The notes under the pieces: model-generated
Database searches by the model: none
What the model saw: only the letters and a program-made list of their open reading frames with translations
What the model was told of the DNA's origin: nothing
IMG/VR virus record: IMGVR_UViG_3300024320_000003
Location: 1-64,000 of that record
Length of the DNA: 64,000 bases
Strand: one strand, 5' to 3'
From: a virus
Program-made: the position numbers and the translations under genes
Shown: positions 56,367-64,000 of the stretch, one piece after another
Layout of the letters: the number at the start of each line of letters is the position of its first letter
Numbering within the stretch: position 1 is the first letter of the stretch

Positions 56367-57695
56367 ATGTCAACAAAGACAACTCAAAAACAAAAGAGAC
56401 CAAGACTCTCGACAACTACACAGCTTACAGAAGCTAACCAAGAAACAGAAGTTAAAGTAGAAACTTCATTAAACGCCGCAACCCCGGAAAAACCAACTCC
56501 CGGTCCAGATACAAATTATATGGATGAAAACGGAGAATTCATGTGGGACCAATATGAGGCAACATGTGTAACTAAGCTTAGGAAACCCAATCCACATATT
56601 AAAACACCTAAAGGTGTAAAGGTATATAGCAGAGAATCATACGCCCAAGAACTATTTGACCTAATGGAAGGTCATTCACTAACTTCAAATACTTTATATT
56701 CTTTACAATTAGGAGCTAGCTATACTGGAAAGGTGTATGCAGTTGATTCCGAATGGGCATCAATTGATGTAGGATATAGAGAATTAATCTATGTAGATTT
56801 ATCAAGAGAAACTACAGAAGTAAGAGAACTTCTAAAACAAGGAGTTGAAGTCGATGTTCAATTGATCGCCGATACTTCAATGAATGTCAAGAAATATATG
56901 ATAGGTTCTGTGACTGAAGGTCTTAAGACTAAAGTTATTAAAGAAATCGTAGCATCTATTGACGATGGAAATACAGCATATAGTGGTATTGTTTCTAAAA
57001 TGATTCCAGGTGGAGGATATATTGTTCAAGTTCAAGGAATTGATTGCTTTATGCCAGGTTCTTTAGCTGGTGTAAATAAATTGCATGACTTTGAATCAAT
57101 CATCGACACGGAAATGTATGTAGTACCTGTAAGTTATTCGGAAGAAAAAGGAACTGTGGTAGTTTCACATAGAGCATATTTAAGAGCTCTTATTCCTAAT
57201 ACACTCAAAACAATACAAGAAGATATTACAGTTGAAAGAACAGGTCACGTTACTGGTTCTGCAAAATACGGCGTATTCGTTGAGTTTGAAGGATGTTTAA
57301 CTGGTATGATTCACGTTAACGACTTAGATACTGAAACTTCAAAGGCACATAGAGATAGATCTTTAGAGCCAGGAACAGAGATTAAATTCTATGTTAAAGA
57401 AGTTATTAATGAAAGAAAAATTACACTTGTTCAAGGTTCTCCTGCTGAAAAGAAAGTAGATCCATGGGAAGGTATTTCTTCAAGATATACTAAGAAAACT
57501 GAAGTGGTAGGAAAGGTAAAATCTACTAAAGACTATGGTTTATTTGTAGAAATAGAAGAAGGTGTAGTAGGACTCTTACATGTATCTGAATTCCCTGAAA
57601 ACATAGATATTAAAGACATATCAAAAGGTGCAGATATTACTGTTCAAGTGATCAGAGTTGAAGAAGACACTAGAAAAGTATTCCTTAAACTATAA
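56367..57695 (+). CDS. Multi-S1-domain RNA-binding protein
   Basis: A 442-residue protein: a disordered Thr/Lys/Glu-rich N-terminus (1 to about 60), then S1-type OB folds at about 115-180, 200-270, 288-355 and 375-442. The last two are the clearest (GHVTGSAKYGVFVEFEGCLT; VVGKVKSTKDYGLFVEIEEG). Ribosomal protein S1 binds mRNA on the 30S subunit, and an S1-like phage protein could recruit phage mRNAs. With bS21 encoded at 36547, two ribosome-linked proteins come from this phage. A terminator follows. Confidence 0.8.
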   Translation: MSTKTTQKQKRPRLSTTTQLTEANQETEVKVETSLNAATPEKPTPGPDTNYMDENGEFMWDQYEATCVTKLRKPNPHIKTPKGVKVYSRESYAQELFDLMEGHSLTSNTLYSLQLGASYTGKVYAVDSEWASIDVGYRELIYVDLSRETTEVRELLKQGVEVDVQLIADTSMNVKKYMIGSVTEGLKTKVIKEIVASIDDGNTAYSGIVSKMIPGGGYIVQVQGIDCFMPGSLAGVNKLHDFESIIDTEMYVVPVSYSEEKGTVVVSHRAYLRALIPNTLKTIQEDITVERTGHVTGSAKYGVFVEFEGCLTGMIHVNDLDTETSKAHRDRSLEPGTEIKFYVKEVINERKITLVQGSPAEKKVDPWEGISSRYTKKTEVVGKVKSTKDYGLFVEIEEGVVGLLHVSEFPENIDIKDISKGADITVQVIRVEEDTRKVFLKL

Positions 57696-57716
57696 TCAAA
57701 TCTATAATTTAGTTGA

Positions 57717-57741
57717 AAGAGCCCGATCACTCGGGCTTTTT
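57717..57741 (+). terminator. Rho-independent terminator
   Basis: AGCCCGA-TCAC-TCGGGCT followed by TTTT, with flanking AAAG/TTTT complementarity, 22 nt after the S1-domain gene. Confidence 0.88.
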
Positions 57742-57800
57742 CACGTTATAGTGTATCTAACAGAGATATATAAACCAACTTAAGTTATATAATTACGTAA

Positions 57801-59096
57801 ATGAATAATATTAATAATTCAGACATATTAAAGAATGCACTGGTAGGTGTTGAATTTGAATTTTATTCTAACAAGGATATCGATACGACTGCTAAAGAGT
57901 TAGCGGGTCTTTTAGGTAAAAAGATTAGAGTAGAAGCAAAGGCGCATAGTGATTTTGAAGTTACAAGAGATGAGTTTAAAATTGAACCTGATATGTCAGG
58001 TGGTGAAAAACTAATGGAACTCGTAACAGGCGCACAGCCGTATTATGCTGCAAGGATGATGATTATTAAAGTATGTAAATGGATAGAAGAAAATGGATAT
58101 ACGAATGATAGAAGTTCTATTCACTTAAACCTTTCTTTCGATACAGATAAAATAGAAAATAAACATAGAATATCTAAGATGAATGTTCTTAAATTTATTT
58201 TAGATTTTAAAGAAAGTCAAGTCTTTAAGTTTTTTCCTGAAAGAAAAGATTCTGCATACGCAAAATCAATTAAATTCGTTTTACCTAAGTCAGATACTTA
58301 TTTCTATGATGGATTAAATATTACTCCTAGTAATTTCATATATCCTGATTCTAAATATTACGGAATTAACTTTGAAAAAAGACATAAGAATTATTTAGAA
58401 TTTAGATATCTCGGTGGAAAAGATTGGGAAAAGAAAACTTCTAAGATTCTACAAATGCTAGATCTTTTTATAACTCAACTATGGAATAGCACGGGTAATG
58501 TTCAATTTAACAATCTTAATTCAATAGAGCTTAGAAAAATTCTTGCTAAGAATGAAAGAGTTATAAAGGCTAGAAAAGATTGGAAAACCATTAATACAGG
58601 TTGGAATCAAGATGTTAAATTAACGGTTGATTTAAATGACAATGAAAAGATAATAGATTTACACTGGCCTAATATTAGAGAAAGAGTTCTTAGATTATTT
58701 ACACATGGTGAATTAACAAAAGGGCATATTAACTATGATGCCGACAATGGTGTAATTCAAGTTGATCATGGTAACTTATCATATTGTGTAGAATTAGAAG
58801 GATATGAATTTGTAAGATGTTCTTTGAGAGGAGAATTCACAAATTGTGATTTCTTCGGATGTGACATAAATGGATCTGACATACATACGTGTAATTTCTA
58901 TCAATCTACACAGGTTAATTCATCTAAATTAGAAAGTTCATACGTTCACCAGTCTTGTGTATTAAAAGACTGTTACATATACGGAAATGGAATAATGAAA
59001 GGGACGATGCAAGGAGGTATATTTAGAGACGGTAAATACGATAAAAGAACTGCAAAGTTTGACAACACTGAAAAAATACTTTATACGGAAGTTTAA
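57801..59096 (+). CDS. Amidoligase with pentapeptide-like C-terminus
   Basis: A 431-residue protein. The N-terminal half fits the amidoligase (COOH-NH2 ligase, PF12224-like) family of the glutamine-synthetase fold: GVEFEF at 16-21, DFEVTRDEFKIEPDMSGGEK, MELVTGAQPYY, and SSIHLNLSF. These ATP-dependent enzymes are predicted to join carboxyl and amino groups. The C-terminal about 85 residues (FVRCSLRGEFTNCDFFGCDI and onward) repeat in five-residue steps like a pentapeptide beta-helix. Phage amidoligases have been proposed to tag proteins or peptides. GATATATAAAC upstream may be its promoter. Confidence 0.72.
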   Translation: MNNINNSDILKNALVGVEFEFYSNKDIDTTAKELAGLLGKKIRVEAKAHSDFEVTRDEFKIEPDMSGGEKLMELVTGAQPYYAARMMIIKVCKWIEENGYTNDRSSIHLNLSFDTDKIENKHRISKMNVLKFILDFKESQVFKFFPERKDSAYAKSIKFVLPKSDTYFYDGLNITPSNFIYPDSKYYGINFEKRHKNYLEFRYLGGKDWEKKTSKILQMLDLFITQLWNSTGNVQFNNLNSIELRKILAKNERVIKARKDWKTINTGWNQDVKLTVDLNDNEKIIDLHWPNIRERVLRLFTHGELTKGHINYDADNGVIQVDHGNLSYCVELEGYEFVRCSLRGEFTNCDFFGCDINGSDIHTCNFYQSTQVNSSKLESSYVHQSCVLKDCYIYGNGIMKGTMQGGIFRDGKYDKRTAKFDNTEKILYTEV

Positions 59097-59112
59097 AAAT
59101 AACTAAAACAAA

Positions 59113-59946
59113 ATGAGTGATAATATAATAGGTAATAATAGCCACTTAGATAAACCTACATGGGATGATAATAAATGCTTTAACGACTTTGTAAATGAGT
59201 TGGCATCGGAAGTAACAGGGTCTTGTATGATTCCTATGAATCTTCCAAAATCAGAAGTAGAGAATATTGTCAAGAGAGCAAAGAAATGGTTCTATAAAAA
59301 TTACGAGTATTCGATGAAAGAAAACTTTATGGTTTTACCTAAAGAACTTTTTAAGTCTAATCTTTTTAAATCTAGAAGATGCTTTACTCTTCCAAAGATG
59401 GATCCAGTTACAGGTGGTGGAGAAGTTTATTCAGTATATGGATGTTTTGAAACTGGATCAAAGTATGCAGGTGGAACAGATATTAGATTTTCACAAGGTG
59501 ATTTTGCTATCGAAAGAATGATGTATACTGGAATGTTCAGTGGAGATGGTGTAGTAGATGCCGCAGAGAACCTTCAATATTATGTGGTTAATGAAAGTTT
59601 CTTTGATATGGCTAGACAAATTCTAGAAAACCCCATTGGCTATCACTATAACCAACTAACACATGAGATTAAATTTACTGGAGAAACCCCTAACAGAGAT
59701 ATTATATTAGAAGTATATGAAACAATTCCAGAGTGTGCATTATTTGAAGATGAAGCATTCTTTAGATATTGTGCTGCAAAGATTAAAATTTCATTAGGAC
59801 AAAAGTTAAGTATATTTGGTTTTGCTTTACCTGGAAATATTGAAGTCAATGCAGACGCAATTCAGGGTTTAGGTGAAGGAGAACTGGAAGCAGTGATTGA
59901 AGAAATAAAAACAGATGAAGGCACCGATTGGATGATGCATTCTTAA
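59113..59946 (+). CDS. Putative virion structural protein
   Basis: A 277-residue protein with helical N- and C-terminal parts around a central beta domain (RCFTLPKMDPVTGGGEVYSV). No family recognised. Its place directly before gp25- and gp6-like wedge genes suggests a tail or baseplate part. The C-terminus is acidic (GEGELEAVIEEIKTDEG). Confidence 0.5.
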   Translation: MSDNIIGNNSHLDKPTWDDNKCFNDFVNELASEVTGSCMIPMNLPKSEVENIVKRAKKWFYKNYEYSMKENFMVLPKELFKSNLFKSRRCFTLPKMDPVTGGGEVYSVYGCFETGSKYAGGTDIRFSQGDFAIERMMYTGMFSGDGVVDAAENLQYYVVNESFFDMARQILENPIGYHYNQLTHEIKFTGETPNRDIILEVYETIPECALFEDEAFFRYCAAKIKISLGQKLSIFGFALPGNIEVNADAIQGLGEGELEAVIEEIKTDEGTDWMMHS

Positions 59947-59962
59947 TAGAATATATAGTTAA

Positions 59963-60316
59963 ATGGAGTTTTATATAAAAGCAAAAGGAGATCCTGGATT
60001 CGATCCAAGCAAATTAGAAATTAGTTCTGAATTAGCTAGGTTGATGACGCAGATAGAAACTGTTCTTTTTACGAGAAGAGGAGATGTTTTAGGTGATCCT
60101 GAATTCGGAGCTAATTTAGAAGACTATGTATATTCATTAAGTTATAATGACTATTTATTAAAAAAAGTAGTTGCAGAACAGATTTATAAATATGTTCCTT
60201 TAGCTAGAAAATTTAACGTAACTGTTGATGTTGATTTCACAAAAGAAGTTGACAGACATGCAGTGTTTGTAGATATAAGAATTGATAATAGATATCAACT
60301 TGGAGTTTACGTATAA
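59963..60316 (+). CDS. Baseplate wedge gp25-like protein
   Basis: A 117-residue protein of the gp25/gpW-like family: LFTRRGDVLGDPEFGANLEDY, then YVPLARKFNVTVDVDF and DIRIDNRYQLGVYV. gp25 is a small, highly conserved sheath-initiator and wedge component of contractile tails. AATATATAG ends 4 nt before the ATG. Confidence 0.88.
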   Translation: MEFYIKAKGDPGFDPSKLEISSELARLMTQIETVLFTRRGDVLGDPEFGANLEDYVYSLSYNDYLLKKVVAEQIYKYVPLARKFNVTVDVDFTKEVDRHAVFVDIRIDNRYQLGVYV

Positions 60317-60333
60317 TAAAACTAAAAATAAAA

Positions 60334-62154
60334 ATGGCAGATAATAAATTTTTATCAACTTCCAGAATAAAAGCTGGAGAAATGATTGACGACATTAGAT
60401 CCTATATTACTAGGATATATGGCGAGGTAGAAGGTGCATTTACAACAGCCTCTCCGTTTTCACAAATCCTAGACGTTATTTCAGAAATAGGAAGATTAAT
60501 ATTCTTCTACATTGAAGATTCTACAGTAGAGCAAAATATTCTTACAGCTCAAAACCCAGAATCAATATATGGACTCTCAAGATTAGCAGGACATGATTCA
60601 TTTAGAGGAGCTGCCGCTTCAGGTGAATTAAAGCTTAGATTAGGAGTGCAGGGTTTAGATGATATTGCTGGTGATGCTTTAAACATTCCATCCAATGCTA
60701 TTATAGAATGCAAAGACAACGGTCTTAAATACACCCTGAGAACAAGTAATGATCAATTTAGATTAGAAAAATCAAACGCAAATTATATTTATATTCCTGT
60801 AATTCAGGGAGAATATGAATCTCAAACATTAACCTCAACTGGAGAATCTTTTCAATCCTTTAATGTAATAACTAAAAGCATGATAGACCATGGACAGATT
60901 AGAGTAAAGGTTAATTCTAATTTATGGACTAAATATGATTCTTTATATGATATGAAAAAGGGAACTGAAGGTTATTTAGTAAAAACAGGAATTACAGGTG
61001 GATTAGATCTTTATTTCGGTAATGGTTCATTTGGTGACATTCCTCCAACAGGTGCATCGATTGAAATCGAATATTTAAAAATAGGAGGTGCTATGGGTAA
61101 TTTAAACGGTAGAGCTGATTTATCGTTTGAATTCAAAACTGAAGGAACAGATTCATTAGGAAATACGCATGATCTAAATGAATTATTAGAATCTGAATTT
61201 ACAGTTGCACCTAAAATGGGAGCAAATCCAGAAGATATTGAATTAACAAAGTTAATTGCCCCATTACAGTCACATTCATTTGTATTAGCAACTCCTGATA
61301 ACTATGAGCACTTTCTTTCAAGATATGGTATGTTTTCTTATTTAGATGCATATAACACTACAGATGATGGATATTTAGACGATGATAATGTTATCTATCT
61401 GTTCATGTTGCCTAATACTCTTAAAAAATTACAAAACAATAAAGATTATTTTAGCTTAGATAATTCTGAATTCTTTTTTACTGAAATAGAAAAAGAAGGA
61501 ATTATGGGATTATTAGAAAAATCAGGAAGACAGATGGTAACAACTGAAATTAAAATAGTAGATCCTTCCCCACAATATTTTAGAATGGATATTAAAGTAA
61601 GATACTTTGAAGGATATACAAAGGCTAATCTTGCTACTGAAATTAGATCTAAAATAGCAGAATACCTAATTAACATTACAAGAAGAGATAGATTACCAAA
61701 ATCTGATATTGTCGCTATTGTTGAATCAATTGAAGGTATTGATTCCGTTAACGTTAAATTCACTTCTGAAAAAGAAGAAACGGCTAGAAGATTAGGATAT
61801 TATACTTCTAAAACAGTAACGGTAACTCCTTCTACCCCAATCTTAGAAGATATAGGTAATGGAAAACAAAAAATGGTTTTCTTTAAAAGAACAGTAACTG
61901 AAAGGCAAATTAATTTTGAACCCAATGCACCTCTTCCAGAGAATGTAATTAATTTAGATTCATTTGGAGATATAATTTTAGAAAAAGAAGAAGTTGCATT
62001 ATTTAGAGGTGGCTGGTTAGATCAAAATGGAAACATGGTGGATGATTCAGTAAAGACTGGAGAAAAAGCAGCTCTTTCAATTTACTTTGATGAACCAGCT
62101 GTGAAAAATAGCATATTCGCTAAAGTTCAGGCTAAAAATAGAAAAGCTATATAA
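60334..62154 (+). CDS. Baseplate wedge gp6/gpJ-like protein
   Basis: A 606-residue baseplate-J-type protein. The N-terminal part (SQILDVISEIGRLIFFYIED, GLSRLAGHDSFRGAAASG) is the classic start of gp6/gpJ, followed by beta domains and a C-terminal helical-beta part (ATEIRSKIAEYLINITRRDR, PKSDIVAIVESIEGIDSVNV). gp6 forms the inner ring that links the wedges. The order gp25-gp6 is as in T4. Confidence 0.87.
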   Translation: MADNKFLSTSRIKAGEMIDDIRSYITRIYGEVEGAFTTASPFSQILDVISEIGRLIFFYIEDSTVEQNILTAQNPESIYGLSRLAGHDSFRGAAASGELKLRLGVQGLDDIAGDALNIPSNAIIECKDNGLKYTLRTSNDQFRLEKSNANYIYIPVIQGEYESQTLTSTGESFQSFNVITKSMIDHGQIRVKVNSNLWTKYDSLYDMKKGTEGYLVKTGITGGLDLYFGNGSFGDIPPTGASIEIEYLKIGGAMGNLNGRADLSFEFKTEGTDSLGNTHDLNELLESEFTVAPKMGANPEDIELTKLIAPLQSHSFVLATPDNYEHFLSRYGMFSYLDAYNTTDDGYLDDDNVIYLFMLPNTLKKLQNNKDYFSLDNSEFFFTEIEKEGIMGLLEKSGRQMVTTEIKIVDPSPQYFRMDIKVRYFEGYTKANLATEIRSKIAEYLINITRRDRLPKSDIVAIVESIEGIDSVNVKFTSEKEETARRLGYYTSKTVTVTPSTPILEDIGNGKQKMVFFKRTVTERQINFEPNAPLPENVINLDSFGDIILEKEEVALFRGGWLDQNGNMVDDSVKTGEKAALSIYFDEPAVKNSIFAKVQAKNRKAI

Positions 62155-62423
62155 TGAGTATTTTTAGTAACCTTTTTAAAAGTAGAAAAAAGAGATTATA
62201 TTCTATCAGGGAAAATGCATTTGACGATAGAAAAAATTTAGGTAATGATTATAGAAGTAATATTTTGAAAAACTCAATTTCTTCTCATATTTGGAGAAAT
62301 AATCAAATGAACGACTTTGTTAATCTTATTCAAGATACAATCGCCGATTGGGTAGATTCTGTAAACTATTTAAAAATTTACAAATCTTACACCATGAAAA
62401 AAGATGATAAAAAAATTAGATAA
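62154..62423 (+). CDS. Small basic protein in the wedge operon
   Basis: An 89-residue basic protein that starts within the stop codon of the gp6-like gene. Helical, Lys/Arg/Asn-rich, with MNDFVNLIQDTIADWVDSVN in the middle. Possibly a small wedge component; no family recognised. Confidence 0.55.
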   Translation: MSIFSNLFKSRKKRLYSIRENAFDDRKNLGNDYRSNILKNSISSHIWRNNQMNDFVNLIQDTIADWVDSVNYLKIYKSYTMKKDDKKIR

Positions 62424-62425
62424 TA

Positions 62426-64000
62426 ATGCCATATCAAAATCTTAGATTCTTTGATAATAGTTCTAACGAATTAAATTTAACGTATGATTCTACTTTAGAA
62501 TATTCTACGGGTACTATATTTCTACCTGAAATATCGACAGGCCTATATGAAACGATAAATTTATATGTTCTAGAAGAAGTAAGGGATGAATTAGATAATC
62601 AAAGATTTGTACATCCTATATCAGTCGATGCTAATACTAATACTTTAAGATTTGAATTTGTTTCAGGCTATGGAGATAGTAATGATATTTTTCTTTATAG
62701 TGGAACAATGAAGAACGGAGACTACGAAGTAGTTGTAGATTCTTCTCAGGTTTCTAAAATGAGAGACAACAGTCACTACACTTCAATTGACTCTGATGGT
62801 TTTAAAATAGTTCCTTTAAACGCAGCGGCATTGAATGTACAAGCATGCATCGCCAATATAGCATTAAGTTCAGATAAAGAAGGTTTTCATATTAGAACAT
62901 TAAATGTATATGCGACCGAAGATGGTAATGAAGTAAAGGTTGCAGAAATTAAAGTTTATGGTGAAGTAGTTGCTGAAGATGAAAGACTAAAAAGTCTTTT
63001 AACTAACATGGCATTAAATCTAGACGAAATGGATTATTTGATATTTAGAGATTCTGATATTAAAGACCTTGGTGTAGATTATAAACTATTAAATAGAAAA
63101 AGAAAAGAACTTTTATTACAGGCTTCTACTATTAAACCCTTTATAGGAACATATAAAGCCCTATTAGGTGTTATTGATTTCTTTGGATATAGTAATGTAA
63201 GTCTTAGAGAGTATTGGTTAAACATAAACGAACAATCTGAAGGATTTGGAAAAATGATGGTGGTTCCTGTTGCTAATCAAACTGAAGTAGGTTTCTTAGC
63301 AAAAAAGAGTAGAAATAAGAACCTTCCTAATTCTAATCAAAAGAAAACTTCTAGATTTTCATTAGCATACCGATTAAACGTTCCTACTGGAAAATTAAAT
63401 GAATTTGATTTACCAGAAGTAGAGGAAATTACAGATTTTTCGCCGGATGAAATCTTAATAAAATTATATGCTTTAAAGCGTAAACTACAGAAAGAATATT
63501 TACCGCTTAACGCAAAGATCGTAGATATCACAGCAGAGGGTGATTACTTTGACGGAGTAAATCAGAGAGTTTGGAATAATCAACACCAAATACACGCACA
63601 GTATGCTGGACAAGACGTACATTATGATATATTTCCAGATGCTAAATCAATTTATATAGAAGATCTTAGGAAAGTAGATTATAGACTAGAAGGTCGTAAT
63701 CAAAAGATAGAAGTTTTTAATAAAACAGAAAGAAATGAATTAGAAGATTCTATTAGATCTTTCTATACAGATTGGCACGATGAAGATATGTCTTCACATA
63801 ATACCATTGCAGGAATTCCAATAGGAGCTCCTATTATTTTAACTGGAACTTCACTTAAAGATACATGGGATGATGCAGACTTTACTTTCATAGATGCAAA
63901 CGATACTGACGATGATGCTAATATTTTACATTCTCCACCCGGACAACCTCCATATACCACTTTACAAGATCCTTATTTAACATGGGATGATTGGTGGAAA
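62426..64000 (+). CDS. Baseplate wedge protein, possibly gp7-like (partial)
   Basis: An open frame from ATG 62426 (MPYQNLRFFDNSSNELNLTY) running off the window end after 525 codons without a stop. N-terminal beta domains are followed by a helical middle (NLDEMDYLIFRDSDIKDLGV; IKPFIGTYKALLGVIDFFGY) of the kind that joins adjacent wedge subunits. Its place after gp25 and gp6 suggests a large wedge protein such as gp7. The 3' part is missing from this window. Confidence 0.6.
   Translation, partial: MPYQNLRFFDNSSNELNLTYDSTLEYSTGTIFLPEISTGLYETINLYVLEEVRDELDNQRFVHPISVDANTNTLRFEFVSGYGDSNDIFLYSGTMKNGDYEVVVDSSQVSKMRDNSHYTSIDSDGFKIVPLNAAALNVQACIANIALSSDKEGFHIRTLNVYATEDGNEVKVAEIKVYGEVVAEDERLKSLLTNMALNLDEMDYLIFRDSDIKDLGVDYKLLNRKRKELLLQASTIKPFIGTYKALLGVIDFFGYSNVSLREYWLNINEQSEGFGKMMVVPVANQTEVGFLAKKSRNKNLPNSNQKKTSRFSLAYRLNVPTGKLNEFDLPEVEEITDFSPDEILIKLYALKRKLQKEYLPLNAKIVDITAEGDYFDGVNQRVWNNQHQIHAQYAGQDVHYDIFPDAKSIYIEDLRKVDYRLEGRNQKIEVFNKTERNELEDSIRSFYTDWHDEDMSSHNTIAGIPIGAPIILTGTSLKDTWDDADFTFIDANDTDDDANILHSPPGQPPYTTLQDPYLTWDDWWK

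Overview
The window is a 64 kb piece of the genome of a large tailed phage with a contractile tail (T4-like myovirus), most likely infecting a Bacteroidota (Flavobacteriia-like) host. The phage assignment rests on a run of baseplate genes at 48.4-64.0 kb: gp53-, gp27-, gp5-, gp25- and gp6-like proteins. The host inference rests on several weaker signs: AT-rich DNA, almost no Shine-Dalgarno sequences, TTTG-N19-TAG promoter-like elements, AGA as the dominant Arg codon with a matching phage tRNA-Arg(UCU), and a W/Y/N-rich lipoprotein of a flavobacterial type. No terminase, portal, capsid or polymerase gene lies in this window.

Layout. 1-5.8 kb: leftward small-gene region (RadA-like ATPase, DUF932-like protein, SprT-like metallopeptidase, tRNA-Arg, small membrane proteins), where most genes have a copy of the same long promoter element. 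5.8-7.9 kb: a divergent zone with GC-rich, hairpin-rich, apparently non-coding DNA and a candidate structured RNA. 7.9-15.6 kb: lipoprotein, LOG protein, RNase H-like protein, a ClpC-type unfoldase and ClpP, a thymidylate-synthase-family enzyme with a dCMP-hydroxymethylase signature, and a GT25 glycosyltransferase. 15.6-33 kb: tail-fibre region with a coiled-coil fibre protein, an 1852-residue collagen-like fibre ending in an S74 chaperone domain, four glycosyltransferase genes in the wider region, two 2-oxoglutarate oxygenases (one strongly resembling collagen lysyl hydroxylase) and an ATP-grasp ligase. 33-48.4 kb: accessory and nucleic-acid genes (3'-5' exonuclease, DnaJ, ribosomal protein bS21, PhoH, RNase HII, UvdE, dCMP deaminase, class I glutamine amidotransferase) plus proteins with a T4 internal-protein-like leader. 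48.4-64 kb: baseplate cluster, interrupted by an S1-domain protein and an amidoligase with a pentapeptide-like tail.

How the genes may work together. The strongest system-level idea is a phage-encoded collagen modification pathway. The giant fibre has more than 100 X-Lys-Gly sites, and the same region encodes a PLOD-like lysyl hydroxylase and a GT25-family glycosyltransferase, the enzyme pair that makes glycosylated hydroxylysine in animal collagen and in mimivirus. Other systems: (i) six proteins share an MKxIxxFExF(I/L)NE leader like the T4 capsid-targeting sequence, suggesting packaged and injected proteins, one of them an ATP-grasp enzyme; (ii) a phage Clp protease with four small proteins sharing a UVR-like hairpin also found in the ClpC itself; (iii) phage bS21 and an S1-like protein, suggesting control of translation initiation in a host that largely ignores Shine-Dalgarno pairing.
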